Below are positions 35,058 through 43,654 of a DNA stretch of 43,806 nucleotides, in pieces. Origin of the DNA: Lysinibacillus sphaericus. Lineage in GTDB: Bacteria; Bacillota; Bacilli; Bacillales_A; Planococcaceae. The notes under the pieces are model-generated. The model was not told the DNA's origin and made no database searches. It saw only the letters and a program-made list of their open reading frames with translations. Made by a program: the position numbers and the translations under genes. Every line of letters starts with the position of its first letter. Positions within the stretch are counted from its first letter, which is position 1. The stretch lies in assembly GCF_006864135.1 (NCBI RefSeq), contig NZ_SADV01000032.1, positions 1 through 43,806 on the forward strand, given 5' to 3'.

Positions 35058-36062
35058 ATGCTTCACTATATGGGAAGACGTTTATCTCAATTAATCCCAG
35101 TTTTGCTTGGAATGACTTTTATCGTTTTCATGTTAATTCGTGCAATTCCTGGTAATCCAGCACAAGTAATTTTAGGGCAGCAGGCAACGAAAGAAGCGGT
35201 CGAAGCGTTAAACGCAAGTTTAGGATTAAATAAGCCATGGTATACACAATATTTTAGTTATTTAGGTGGCATTTTCCAGGGGGATTTAGGAGTATCGTTA
35301 CGTACTAAATTGCCCGTATCGGAGGAAATTTTCCCGTATTTAGCGGCAACAGCTGAACTAGCGCTATTTGCCATGATTATCGCAGTGATTGTTGGCGTGA
35401 ATGCAGGCATTATTTCTGCATGGTTTCAAAATTCTTGGTTTGATTATGTGGCAATGGTAGTTGCTTTAATCGGAGTATCTATACCCGTTTTCTGGCTCGG
35501 CTTAATGGAACAATGGGCTTTCAGTAATCAGCTTGGCTGGTTCCCGACGTCTGGGCGAGAAGATGTGCGAAATCCAATAACCACCATTACTCATTTTTAT
35601 TTACTGGATACGTTAATACAAGGCCGCTTTGATCAATTTACTGAAGTATTAAAGCGATTAGTATTACCGGGCATAGCTCTTGCGACAATCCCAATGGCGA
35701 TTATTGCAAGAATGACTAGGTCGTCTATGCTTGAAGTAATGCGCTCTGACTATGTACGCACCGCTAGAGCAAAAGGGCAAAAAATGTTTATTGTTGTTTA
35801 TAAGCATGCATTGAAAAATGCAGTTATTCCGGTATTAACAGTAATTGGTTTGCAAACAGGGTTACTGCTAGGTGGCGCCATTTTAACAGAGACAATTTTC
35901 AGCTGGCCTGGAATAGGCCGTTATATTTATGATGCTATTGGCTTCCGAGACTATCCTGTTATACAATCAGGTATTTTAGTAATTGCTTTTATTTTTATTA
36001 TGATTAACTTAATTGTGGATTTACTATATACGGTGATTGATCCACGGATTAAATACAAATAG
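35058..36062 (+). CDS. oppB: Peptide ABC importer permease (OppB/DppB)
   Basis: The 334-aa permease has six transmembrane helices. It starts MLHYMGRRLSQLIPVLLGMT, with ATLAELAL-like AATAELALFAMIIAVIV in the middle and the EAA loop MRSDYVRTARAKGQK-x-FIVVYKHAL facing the ATPases, then GAILTETIFSWPGIGR. The start at 35058 is chosen because GAGGGGTGA lies before it and the preceding in-frame stretch (from 34905) runs through repeat DNA and lacks membrane character. The family is normally 300-340 aa. A 15-bp gap to oppC. Confidence 0.92.
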   Translation: MLHYMGRRLSQLIPVLLGMTFIVFMLIRAIPGNPAQVILGQQATKEAVEALNASLGLNKPWYTQYFSYLGGIFQGDLGVSLRTKLPVSEEIFPYLAATAELALFAMIIAVIVGVNAGIISAWFQNSWFDYVAMVVALIGVSIPVFWLGLMEQWAFSNQLGWFPTSGREDVRNPITTITHFYLLDTLIQGRFDQFTEVLKRLVLPGIALATIPMAIIARMTRSSMLEVMRSDYVRTARAKGQKMFIVVYKHALKNAVIPVLTVIGLQTGLLLGGAILTETIFSWPGIGRYIYDAIGFRDYPVIQSGILVIAFIFIMINLIVDLLYTVIDPRIKYK

Positions 36063-36077
36063 AGGGGAGAAGCAAAA

Positions 36078-36971
36078 ATGACTGGAGCGATAAATATAAA
36101 AACAGATGTAGCACCAAGTCGTGAACGAGCGGTAGGTCCTTGGAGAGAAGGCTGGCGTAGCTTTAAAAAGAGCAAAATCTCCCTAGTAGGTGCAGGCATT
36201 GTACTATTTTTTATTATACTTGCTATATTTGGCTCGATGATTGCTCCTGAAGGAATGAATGAACAAAATCTTTCGAATCGGTTATTAGCACCGTCAAGTG
36301 AGCATTGGTTTGGAACAGATGACTTTGGGCGGGATATTTTCTCAAGAGTTATACATGGAGCTAGTATTTCTTTGAAGGTAGGTTTTTTTTCGGTTATTCT
36401 TTCTGTAATTGTAGGTAGTTTCCTTGGCATTATTGCGGGTTATTATGGAAGATGGATTGATACGATAATCTCGCGTATTTTTGATATTCTGTTAGCATTC
36501 CCTAGTATTTTACTAGCTATTGCGATAGTAGCAGTACTTGGACCATCATTACAAAATGCATTGCTTGCCATTGCCATTATTAACGTGCCGAATTTCGGGC
36601 GCTTAATTCGTTCGAAAGTATTGAGTGTTAAAGAAGAGGAATATATTGTAGCGGCAAAGGCCATCGGAATGCGTGATTCAAGAATTTTGTTCTCGCATAT
36701 TTTGCCCAACTCGATGACGCCAATTATCGTTCAAGGAACGTTAGCGATAGCGACAGCGATTATTGAAGCGGCAGCACTAGGCTTTCTTGGATTAGGAGCT
36801 CAAGCGCCAGCGCCAGAATGGGGTAAAATGCTAGCGGATTCCCGTATTTATTTAATAAAGGCTCCGTGGACTATGATTTTCCCAGGTCTAGCTATTATGT
36901 TAACGGTACTCGGTTTTAATCTAATGGGGGACGGCCTACGTGATGCGCTTGACCCGAAAATGAAAAGCTAA
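36078..36971 (+). CDS. oppC: Peptide ABC importer permease (OppC/DppC)
   Basis: The 297-aa permease has an N-terminal cytoplasmic stretch (1-37), a first helix (38-58), and GTDDFGRDIFSRVIHGASIS typical of OppC/DppC. Helices between 95 and 290 follow, with the EAA motif VKEEEYIVAAKAIGMRD and AAALGFLGLGAQAPAPEWG before the last helices. GGGGAG precedes the ATG. It is the last gene of the operon and is closed by a terminator; with OppB it forms the transmembrane channel. Confidence 0.92.
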   Translation: MTGAINIKTDVAPSRERAVGPWREGWRSFKKSKISLVGAGIVLFFIILAIFGSMIAPEGMNEQNLSNRLLAPSSEHWFGTDDFGRDIFSRVIHGASISLKVGFFSVILSVIVGSFLGIIAGYYGRWIDTIISRIFDILLAFPSILLAIAIVAVLGPSLQNALLAIAIINVPNFGRLIRSKVLSVKEEEYIVAAKAIGMRDSRILFSHILPNSMTPIIVQGTLAIATAIIEAAALGFLGLGAQAPAPEWGKMLADSRIYLIKAPWTMIFPGLAIMLTVLGFNLMGDGLRDALDPKMKS

Positions 36972-36977
36972 TAAAAA

Positions 36978-37017
36978 AGGGCGAAGGGGTGGATATAATG
37001 CCAACCCTTCGCTCTTT
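36978..37017 (+). terminator. Terminator of the opp operon
   Basis: AGGGCGAAGGG (36978-36988) pairs with CCCTTCGCTCT, followed by TTT. Confidence 0.8.
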
Positions 37018-37034
37018 TACATGCTTTAACTAAG

Positions 37035-37115
37035 CAATTATCCCGCCGGAGGCTTTACTTCTGTCAGCGGATGTCTTTTGTACGGAAAGTGTAGCGACAG
37101 GGACAGATGTTTGGA
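37035..37115. repeat. Dispersed-repeat remnants between opp and ygaE
   Basis: AATTATCCC, GCCGGAGGC, CAGCGGATGTCTTTTGTACG and GAAAGTGTAGCGACAGG repeat modules seen at 9924-9950 and 19234-19260, in a new order. No gene in the gap. Confidence 0.5.
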
Positions 37116-37166
37116 CACCTCGCTAAAAACACCACCTATGAAGATGGGAGACAATTACTTAAGAAG

Positions 37167-38255
37167 TTAAATAAACTCTTCTTCAAACTCCACATTGATC
37201 TCTTGGCCATGATGAGTTTGGTACGAAACGATGAGCGTATCTAAATGCTCTAGGTTTTCTTCATAATCTAAAATACGCGATAAAATATAAAGCAAGTGAT
37301 AGCTCGAGAATTCTGTGTCGCCTTCATCATGCGCATAACTGATCTGCTTGATGAATATTTCCATTAACTCGTTACGCTGAACATAATCGATGTTTTTACT
37401 CCACTCTGAATGTTCGGGCTTTAACTTCCCAGTATATTTTAACAGTAGCTGTTCATGGTAAGTTAGCAGGAAATCAAGTCGCTCTTGAATCATTAAATGA
37501 AATTGTGTCGGTAGCTGGGCTATTTCGTTTTCATGATTATGAAGACGATGAAGCAGCTCTAAACTTTTCTTTGATGTTGTGATCATTTGACGATAAACAA
37601 CTAATTTACGTGCTTTTACAAACTTTTTATTTTTAAAATAATTACGCTCTTCCTTATAAAAATCATACAGTGTGTCAACTCGTTGCATACGAGCCTTAAA
37701 TTTGCTTAATGCCTCTTTTGTAGATGTATGCTCAGATGCCTGGCGAACAGCAAGTCGCGTCCATCGAATAATATCATCCTGTAAAAAGTAAATTTTACGG
37801 AAAAGCTTTACTTCATACTTTGGCGGTAGGAAGAACAGATTGACAACAAATGCTGCTAACACCCCAACTAATATGGTGAAAAAGCGAATAAGACCAAATG
37901 TAAGAAAGTCATCTCCTTGAAACTCCATAATAGCTACAACTGTAACGAGTGCTAGAGACAATGATTTTTCAAGTTTGAATTTTAACATGATACCGATCGC
38001 AACAATGACTGCAATGCCGATGGCTACTACATGGTGACTAAAAAGCAAGCCAAAAATGACCGCGATGGTAGCTCCTATAATATTGGCTTGTACTTGCTCA
38101 ACAATTGTTTGATAGGAACGATAAATAGATGGCTGAATCGCGAAGATCGCTGCAATTCCTGCAAAAACAGGTGAAGGTAGCTCTAGCAGCTCAGCAATAA
38201 ATAGTGCAAACACGATGGCGACACCAGTTTTAAATACACGGGCACCTAATTTCAT
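37167..38255 (-). CDS. ygaE: YgaE, aromatic acid exporter/FUSC-like membrane protein
   Basis: The 362-aa protein has an N-terminal block of about six transmembrane helices (residues 8-145: GVAIVFALFIAELLELPSP, AGIAAIFAIQPSIYRSY, FFTILVGVLAAFVVNLFFLP). A long charged, helical cytoplasmic domain follows (150-362). This is the ArAE_1/DUF939-type layout of the FUSC superfamily, which includes putative aromatic-acid exporters. AAAGGA precedes the ATG at 38255. In B. subtilis ygaE lies between ygaD and gsaB; here the opp operon separates it from ygaD. Substrate unknown. Confidence 0.82.
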   Translation of the reverse strand: MKLGARVFKTGVAIVFALFIAELLELPSPVFAGIAAIFAIQPSIYRSYQTIVEQVQANIIGATIAVIFGLLFSHHVVAIGIAVIVAIGIMLKFKLEKSLSLALVTVVAIMEFQGDDFLTFGLIRFFTILVGVLAAFVVNLFFLPPKYEVKLFRKIYFLQDDIIRWTRLAVRQASEHTSTKEALSKFKARMQRVDTLYDFYKEERNYFKNKKFVKARKLVVYRQMITTSKKSLELLHRLHNHENEIAQLPTQFHLMIQERLDFLLTYHEQLLLKYTGKLKPEHSEWSKNIDYVQRNELMEIFIKQISYAHDEGDTEFSSYHLLYILSRILDYEENLEHLDTLIVSYQTHHGQEINVEFEEEFI

Positions 38256-38351
38256 AGAAAATGGATGTCCTTTCTGTCTAAAATTTTAAGCTTCTTTACA
38301 TTATAGAAGGAAGTGCTCATAAAATACATAGATTTGTATGTCATTTACAGA

Positions 38352-38380
38352 AAAAGACGACTCACAGGGGAGTCGTCTTT
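38352..38380 (-). terminator. Terminator of gsaB
   Basis: AAAGACGACTC (38352-38362) pairs with GAGTCGTCTTT (38370-38380); T-rich on the minus strand. It lies 70 bp past the gsaB stop. Confidence 0.85.
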
Positions 38381-38449
38381 AAAAGTTAACCTTAGAAACT
38401 GTTCTATATTGCTCTTCTCACTAAGCGTTTAGCCGTTACATTTTACAAA

Positions 38450-39736
38450 TTACAATTGTGAAAATGCAATATCTACCGCTTTGATTGTTTCAAGAATATC
38501 GGCTTCTGTATGCGCTGTTGTTAAGAACCATGCTTCATATTTTGATGGTGCTAAATTAATGCCTTGTGCAAGCATTAATTTAAAGAAGCGACCAAAGATT
38601 TCACCGTCTGAGTTTTCAGCTTGCTCATAGTTTTCTACTGTCACATCTGTAAAGTAAATTGTAAGAGCTCCTTTAAGACGATTAACAGTAATTGTTACAT
38701 CATGTTTTTTTGCTGCAGCCAAGATACCTTCCTCTAAAATGGCTCCAAGACGGTCCATTTCATCATAAATACCTGGAGTTTGTAATACTTCTAGGCAGGC
38801 AATACCAGCTTGCATGGATGCAGGGTTTCCTGCCATTGTGCCTGCTTGATAGGCAGGTCCAAGTGGAGCCACTGTATCCATAATCTCTTTACGACCACCG
38901 TATGCACCGATTGGTAAACCACCGCCGATTACTTTACCAAGGGCAGTTAGGTCAGGTGTTAAGCCTAATAAGTTTTGAGCACCGCCGTAGTGGAAGCGGA
39001 AAGCAGTGATAACTTCATCGTGAATTGTTAACGCACCTTTTTCCTTTGCTGTAGCATGCACTAATTCTAGGAAGCCAGGGTTTGGCTCTACAATACCGAA
39101 GTTACCAACGATAGGCTCGATTAAAATAGCAGCGATTTGATCGCCCCATTTATCCATTGCTTCTGTAAATGCTTCAGGGTTGTTAAATGGTACAGTTATT
39201 ACTTCCTCTGCAGTAGAAGTTGTAACACCTGCTGAGTCAGGAGTACCTAATGTCGCAGGTCCTGAACCAGCAGCTACTAGTACTAAGTCAAAGTGACCAT
39301 GGTAGCAACCAGCGAATTTCATAACTTTTGTACGGCCAGTATAAGCACGTGCAACACGAATTGTTGTCATGACAGCTTCTGTACCAGAGTTATTAAAGCG
39401 TACTTTATCCATAGATGGGATTGCTTCTTTTAGCATTTTAGCAAAAGTAACCTCGTATTCAGTTGGAGTCCCAAACAAAGTTCCATTTTCAGCTGCATGT
39501 GTAATAGCCTTTGCGATATGTGGATGACCGTGACCAGTAACGATTGGACCGTAAGCTGCTAGATAGTCAATATAACGGTTGCCGTCAACATCCCAAAAAT
39601 AAGCACCTTTCCCACGAGCCATTGCAACAGGTGAACCTCCGCCAACTGCTTTATAAGAACGAGAAGGGCTATTTACACCACCAACGATATGCTGTAGCGC
39701 TTCTGTGTGTACTGCTTCAGATTTTGTGTGATTCAT
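38450..39736 (-). CDS. gsaB: Glutamate-1-semialdehyde 2,1-aminomutase
   Basis: The 428-aa PLP enzyme makes 5-aminolevulinate from glutamate-1-semialdehyde for heme synthesis. Features are [57 protein letters not shown] and [17 protein letters not shown] with the PLP-lysine near 268. The map position (next to ygaE and bcp) identifies it as GsaB, the second aminomutase of Bacilli, not HemL of the hemAXCDBL operon. GGAGG precedes the ATG at 39736. Divergent from bcp. Confidence 0.94.
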   Translation of the reverse strand: MNHTKSEAVHTEALQHIVGGVNSPSRSYKAVGGGSPVAMARGKGAYFWDVDGNRYIDYLAAYGPIVTGHGHPHIAKAITHAAENGTLFGTPTEYEVTFAKMLKEAIPSMDKVRFNNSGTEAVMTTIRVARAYTGRTKVMKFAGCYHGHFDLVLVAAGSGPATLGTPDSAGVTTSTAEEVITVPFNNPEAFTEAMDKWGDQIAAILIEPIVGNFGIVEPNPGFLELVHATAKEKGALTIHDEVITAFRFHYGGAQNLLGLTPDLTALGKVIGGGLPIGAYGGRKEIMDTVAPLGPAYQAGTMAGNPASMQAGIACLEVLQTPGIYDEMDRLGAILEEGILAAAKKHDVTITVNRLKGALTIYFTDVTVENYEQAENSDGEIFGRFFKLMLAQGINLAPSKYEAWFLTTAHTEADILETIKAVDIAFSQL

Positions 39737-39867
39737 ATATATTGCCTCCTAAATCTTTATACTTCATCTATTGTAGACCTATCGGTGTAAGAAATCCAAA
39801 GAAATTAAGGGATATGATTTGTTTTACTATTTAGAGTAAAATAGAGCGTACAGAGGAGGAGATTGAT

Positions 39868-40344
39868 ATGGCTTTAATAGAAGGTGAAAAAGCACCTGAT
39901 TTTTCCCTTATAAATGAAACAGGAGAAACAGTAAAGTTAGCGGATTACAAAGGACAAAATGTTATTTTATATTTTTATCCTAAAGATATGACACCAGGCT
40001 GTACGACGGAAGCTTGTGACTTCCGTGATAAGCACGAGGATTTTAGTAAATTAAATGCAGTTGTACTTGGGGTTAGTCCTGACGATGCAAAAAAACATAC
40101 CAAATTTATAGATAAACACGGATTACCATTCTCGCTATTAGTGGATGAGGATCATGCTGTAGCAGAAGCGTATGGCGTGTGGGTGCTGAAGAAGATGTAT
40201 GGACGTGAATATATGGGGATAGAACGCTCGACATTTTTAATTGATACAGCAGGAAACCTAATAAAGGCTTGGCGTAAAGTACGTGTGAAAAATCATATTG
40301 AAGAAGTATATACATATTTAGCAGAATGGGAGGCGAAGCAATGA
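39868..40344 (+). CDS. bcp: Thiol peroxidase Bcp (peroxiredoxin, YgaF)
   Basis: The 158-aa AhpC/TSA-fold peroxidase has YFYPKDMTPGCTTEACDFRD, with peroxidatic C45 and likely resolving C50, five residues apart as in atypical two-Cys Bcp. VLGVSPDDAKKHTKFIDKH and IERSTFLID follow. It reduces peroxides with thioredoxin. GAGGAGGAG precedes the ATG at 39868. Its stop overlaps the next start by 4 bp, so a dehydrogenase is co-translated. Position near perR fits oxidative-stress function, but no PerR box was found upstream. Confidence 0.93.
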   Translation: MALIEGEKAPDFSLINETGETVKLADYKGQNVILYFYPKDMTPGCTTEACDFRDKHEDFSKLNAVVLGVSPDDAKKHTKFIDKHGLPFSLLVDEDHAVAEAYGVWVLKKMYGREYMGIERSTFLIDTAGNLIKAWRKVRVKNHIEEVYTYLAEWEAKQ

Positions 40345-41285
40345 GAATTTATTTTACGTTTGAACCAAGACCGGATTTACGTGAGCCACTAGTAGCTGAA
40401 TTTCCACAAGTTGATTTTATTTTTGAAAATGGCTTATCCAACGATGAGCTACAACAAGCGGATGTACTTGTCACATACGGTGAAGATTTACATGATGAAA
40501 ATATACAGTATGCGACAAAGGTTAAATGGATTTTTGTAGCTTCGGCGGGGATCGAAAAAATGCCAGCTCAAGCCATTATAGAACGAGGGATACTCGTTTC
40601 GAATGTGCGTGGCATTCATAAAACGCCAATGGCAGAATCAATGCTTGCCCATATTTTAGCGATTAAGCGTGCGTTGCCTTGGATGTATGAACAGCAGAAG
40701 AAAAGTGAATGGTCAAAAAAAGCGAAACAAACCGAGTTGCGGGATAGTACAGCACTTATTTTAGGACCTGGGGCTATTGGCTCGGAAGTAGGTCGCTTAT
40801 TGCAAGCTTTTGGTATTGCGACAATTGGCTGTAACCGTTCGGGGAACGAAGCAGCATATATGAATGAGATAGTGAGCTTTGATCAATTAGCCGAAGCTTT
40901 ACCAAAGGCTGATATTGTCCTTTCTGTATTACCTAAAACAGAAGAGACGACGCATTTATTGAAAGAAGACCATTTTAAAGCGATGAAAAATGACGCAATT
41001 TTCATGAATTTTGGTCGTGGAAACTTAGTAGAGGGAAATGTTTTGATACATGCCATTCAAGCAGGTGAAATTGGTTACGCTGTTTTAGATGTATTTGAAC
41101 AAGAGCCTTTAGCTGCTGATCATCCTATATGGACTTTACCGAATGTCATTGTATCTCCGCATATTTCAAGTCACTCATCTCGTTATGTTGAACGTAGCCT
41201 AGAGATTTTTAAGCCAAGTTTAGAGAAGTGGTTACGTGGTGAAACGGATGTAGAAAATAGGGTGGATTTATCACGAGGTTATTGA
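40341..41285 (+). CDS. D-isomer 2-hydroxyacid dehydrogenase (NAD-dependent)
   Basis: A 314-aa protein. The catalytic domain halves flank a Rossmann domain (about 95-275) with LGPGAIGSEVGRLL (GxGxxG). The active-site residues Arg (NFGRGNLVEG), Glu (FEQEPLAADHP) and His (VSPHISSHSSR) are all present. The C-terminal helix replaces the substrate-domain end. The start at 40341 overlaps the bcp stop (ATGA) and has GGAGG about 7 bp upstream; the ATG 15 bp earlier lies within bcp without an SD. Substrate unknown; related to phosphoglycerate-dehydrogenase-like proteins. Confidence 0.9.
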   Translation: MRIYFTFEPRPDLREPLVAEFPQVDFIFENGLSNDELQQADVLVTYGEDLHDENIQYATKVKWIFVASAGIEKMPAQAIIERGILVSNVRGIHKTPMAESMLAHILAIKRALPWMYEQQKKSEWSKKAKQTELRDSTALILGPGAIGSEVGRLLQAFGIATIGCNRSGNEAAYMNEIVSFDQLAEALPKADIVLSVLPKTEETTHLLKEDHFKAMKNDAIFMNFGRGNLVEGNVLIHAIQAGEIGYAVLDVFEQEPLAADHPIWTLPNVIVSPHISSHSSRYVERSLEIFKPSLEKWLRGETDVENRVDLSRGY

Positions 41286-41311
41286 AGCTTAAACTGAAAT
41301 GTGTATGATTG

Positions 41312-41341
41312 TTGACAGAAGTAAGCTTAATTCGATACACT
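41312..41341 (+). promoter_or_regulatory. perR promoter
   Basis: TTGACA (41312-41317), 18 bp, TACACT (41336-41341). Start codon 49 bp downstream. Confidence 0.6.
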
Positions 41342-41343
41342 AA

Positions 41344-41358
41344 TTATAACTATTATCA
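41344..41358 (+). promoter_or_regulatory. PerR-box-like autoregulatory site
   Basis: TTATAACTATTATCA matches TTATAATNATTATAA at 12 of 14 fixed positions and lies directly after the -10, over the expected transcript start. B. subtilis perR is autoregulated. Confidence 0.65.
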
Positions 41359-41390
41359 ATTAATAATCTTTATGGAAGAGGTGCATGACG

Positions 41391-41834
41391 ATGTCTGAAA
41401 CGCATTTACAGGATGCACTTGACACGTTAAAAACAACTGGTGTTCGTATTACTCCTCAGCGTCATGCTATTTTGGAATATTTAATTCAAACAATGGCACA
41501 TCCAACTGCCGATGAAATTTATAAAGCACTTGAAGGGAAATTTCCGAATATGAGTGTAGCGACTGTCTATAATAACCTTCGCGTATTTCGTGAAGTTGGT
41601 CTAGTGAAAGAACTAACTTTCGGTGATGCTTCAAGTCGCTTTGACTTCGTTACAAACGATCATTATCATATGATTTGTGAATGCTGTGGAAAAATAGTCG
41701 ACTTCCATTATCCTGGTCTCGACGAAATTGAACATTTTGCATCACAAGTAACAGGCTTTGATGTGCATTCGCATCGTTTAGAAATTTACGGCACTTGTCC
41801 ATCGTGTAAAGATGTATCTGCAAAAGTACAATGA
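41391..41834 (+). CDS. perR: Peroxide-responsive repressor PerR (Fur family)
   Basis: A 147-aa metalloregulator. With the start at 41391, key residues fall at exactly the B. subtilis positions. The regulatory metal ligands are H37, D85, H91, H93 and D104; the structural zinc ligands are C96, C99, C136 and C139. Asp at 104, rather than Glu, marks PerR over Fur. The winged helix contains [20 protein letters not shown]. Iron-catalysed oxidation of H37/H91 inactivates the repressor. GAAGAGGTG lies 7-8 bp before this ATG; the ATG six bases upstream is too close. Likely targets in this window are its own promoter and pfeT. Confidence 0.95.
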   Translation: MSETHLQDALDTLKTTGVRITPQRHAILEYLIQTMAHPTADEIYKALEGKFPNMSVATVYNNLRVFREVGLVKELTFGDASSRFDFVTNDHYHMICECCGKIVDFHYPGLDEIEHFASQVTGFDVHSHRLEIYGTCPSCKDVSAKVQ

Positions 41835-41872
41835 AAAAATCCTAGCTCTTATCGAAGGGCTAGGATTTTTTT
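41834..41872. terminator. Bidirectional terminator, perR / ygzB
   Basis: AAAAATCCTAGC (from 41835) pairs with GCTAGGATTTTT (41859-41870); overlaps the end of ygzB. Confidence 0.88.
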
Positions 41873-42210
41873 GCCTTATTATAAGATTGGTCGAACTCTT
41901 TTCCTTCTAGAGTTGGATCCAGTGTTAATGGTTCATTGCAGTACATACACATATCTACACGGCCTAATACTTTTGTGTGCTTATGGCAATTAGGGCATTC
42001 CACTTGAACAGCTTTTGTTGAGAGCAGTCCAATCCATGCATATACGACTGTACTACCAATAATACAAAGTACACCAAGGGTCATGAAAATTAATACTAGA
42101 ATAGGATAGTTTTTAAAGAAGATGCCCCCATACATAACTACAAAGCCGATAAAAATAAGTGCTAATGCAAATGAACGGATTTTATTAATTTTACTTTTGT
42201 AAGGTTTCAT
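41860..42210 (-). CDS. ygzB: YgzB family membrane protein with zinc ribbon (DUF2614)
   Basis: A 116-aa protein with two transmembrane helices (about 11-31 and 36-62). A C-terminal zinc-ribbon follows with four Cys in [20 protein letters not shown], then a charged tail. It matches B. subtilis YgzB in size and position, convergent with perR. GGGAGG lies about 13 bp before the ATG at 42210. Function unknown. Confidence 0.88.
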   Translation of the reverse strand: MKPYKSKINKIRSFALALIFIGFVVMYGGIFFKNYPILVLIFMTLGVLCIIGSTVVYAWIGLLSTKAVQVECPNCHKHTKVLGRVDMCMYCNEPLTLDPTLEGKEFDQSYNKAKKS

Positions 42211-42419
42211 TTATCATCTTGCCTCCCAATCTAAAATCTACTATAACATATAAGAACAAAGTATTTTAGCTTTGATAACGTGGAAAGAAGGAATACTTTT
42301 AGAGTATGTCGAATTTTTAACGAAATCAATTTCGCATTGGTGTAATTGAATACGGTGAAAATCCGTGACATCCATTGAATGAAGTAAAAAGGTAACAAGT
42401 AAATAGAGGGGGACTGAAC

Positions 42420-43313
42420 ATGGAACAAGTTTTGCGTCCGATATACCAGGAACGTGCAAGTCAGTCGAATACGTTAGGCGTTATTTTAGTGGAAAAACGC
42501 GAGGAAAAAAGTAATGTGACAGATACATTTGATACAGTCTTACTTATTATTGTAAAGGAAGCAGAAAAGCCAGTCTTTTCAAAGCATTACTTATATGAAG
42601 GAAATAAAGTAGCTTTACATACTGTTACTGAGAAAATAATACGAAAATGGCTACTCATTGGCTCAAATAAAAAAGTGGTCGATTGGATTTTCTTTGGTAA
42701 AGTATTATTTGATCGTAATGAATTTCTTCATAAATTAAAAATTGAATTACAGGAGTTTCCGTTTTGTGGTCGTAAAATCAAAACTGGTATTCAATTTTCA
42801 AAGTTAATTCGACGTTACTTAGAAGGAAAAGAATACTTTGATAAGGGTAGCTATCTCGATGCTTATAATCATGTAGTAGATTCATTACATCATTTGGGGC
42901 GTTTATCCATTATTGATAGTGGACTTTACCCTGAAGTAACTGTTTGGGCGCAGGTGAAAAAAATAGAACCAGCGATTTATAAATTATACGAGGAGCTCGT
43001 TACAAGTAATGAGCCGATAGAAAAACGTTTAGAGCTATTATTTTTAGCAAGCGAGTTTTTAATACATTCACGTACTCGAGACGGCGCTCAACATATTTTA
43101 GAAGTAATGCAAACAAAAGAGACTTGGACAATTCAGGAATTGCACGATCATAATGAGCTCATGAACTACTCAGTAGATTTAGAAGTGTTTGTCGAATATT
43201 TAGTGGACAAAGATTATATTCAAATTGAACCTATCGTTGCGAAAAGTGACATGATATTCCACCGTCATTATAAGGTAAATAAAGAAGCTCTAGAAATGGA
43301 GCAAGGACTGTAG
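42420..43313 (+). CDS. ygxA: YgxA, nucleotidyltransferase-like protein
   Basis: The 297-aa protein has an N-terminal alpha/beta domain (about 1-120; NTLGVILVEKREEK, FDTVLLIIVKEAEKP, WIFFGKVLFDRNEFL) of degenerate nucleotidyltransferase type without a clear catalytic GS-DxD motif. A helical substrate-binding-like domain follows (EYFDKGSYLDAYNHVVDSLHHLG). This matches the YgxA family, located immediately upstream of an rRNA operon in B. subtilis as here. AGAGGGGG precedes the ATG at 42420. Catalytic activity is doubtful. Confidence 0.85.
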   Translation: MEQVLRPIYQERASQSNTLGVILVEKREEKSNVTDTFDTVLLIIVKEAEKPVFSKHYLYEGNKVALHTVTEKIIRKWLLIGSNKKVVDWIFFGKVLFDRNEFLHKLKIELQEFPFCGRKIKTGIQFSKLIRRYLEGKEYFDKGSYLDAYNHVVDSLHHLGRLSIIDSGLYPEVTVWAQVKKIEPAIYKLYEELVTSNEPIEKRLELLFLASEFLIHSRTRDGAQHILEVMQTKETWTIQELHDHNELMNYSVDLEVFVEYLVDKDYIQIEPIVAKSDMIFHRHYKVNKEALEMEQGL

Positions 43314-43323
43314 TATGCTAGTT

Positions 43324-43355
43324 ATCGAGGTATGAAAAATACCTCGATATTTTAT
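43324..43355 (+). terminator. Terminator of ygxA
   Basis: ATCGAGGTAT (43324-43333) pairs perfectly with ATACCTCGAT (43339-43348), followed by ATTTTATT. Confidence 0.85.
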
Positions 43356-43367
43356 TATAAAAAGTTA

Positions 43368-43397
43368 TTGACTTTTAATTCATTGATATTGTATTAT
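43368..43397 (+). promoter_or_regulatory. rRNA operon promoter P1
   Basis: TTGACT (43368-43373), 18 bp, TATTAT (43392-43397), with an A+T-rich upstream (UP-like) stretch. Confidence 0.6.
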
Positions 43398-43460
43398 ATT
43401 AATTGTCGCTAAGACATAACAAAATAACTCAACGAACGGAAATACTTTTTAAAAAAGTTG

Positions 43461-43489
43461 TTGACATGAAATGAGTTAAATGTTAATAT
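43461..43489 (+). promoter_or_regulatory. rRNA operon promoter P2
   Basis: TTGACA (43461-43466), 17 bp, TAATAT (43484-43489); near-consensus, about 165 bp before mature 16S. Tandem P1/P2 is usual for Bacillus rrn operons. A boxA-like stretch (CTTGAAAACTGAACAAG) follows at about 43525. Confidence 0.8.
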
Positions 43490-43654
43490 AAAGAAGTCGC
43501 TGAAAACAACGACATCAACATGAACCTTGAAAACTGAACAAGCAAAACGTAATCAATAAAGTTTTTACTAGCTAACCTCGAGTTAGTGAACAAAACAAAA
43601 ATTTGGACATCAAACATGATGCCAGCAAAACAATTTGAGCTAATCAAATTTCTT

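Noticed and set aside
42231..42459. Minus-strand frames upstream of ygxA
   Set aside because: Antisense to the ygxA leader and start, overlapping each other, no SD.
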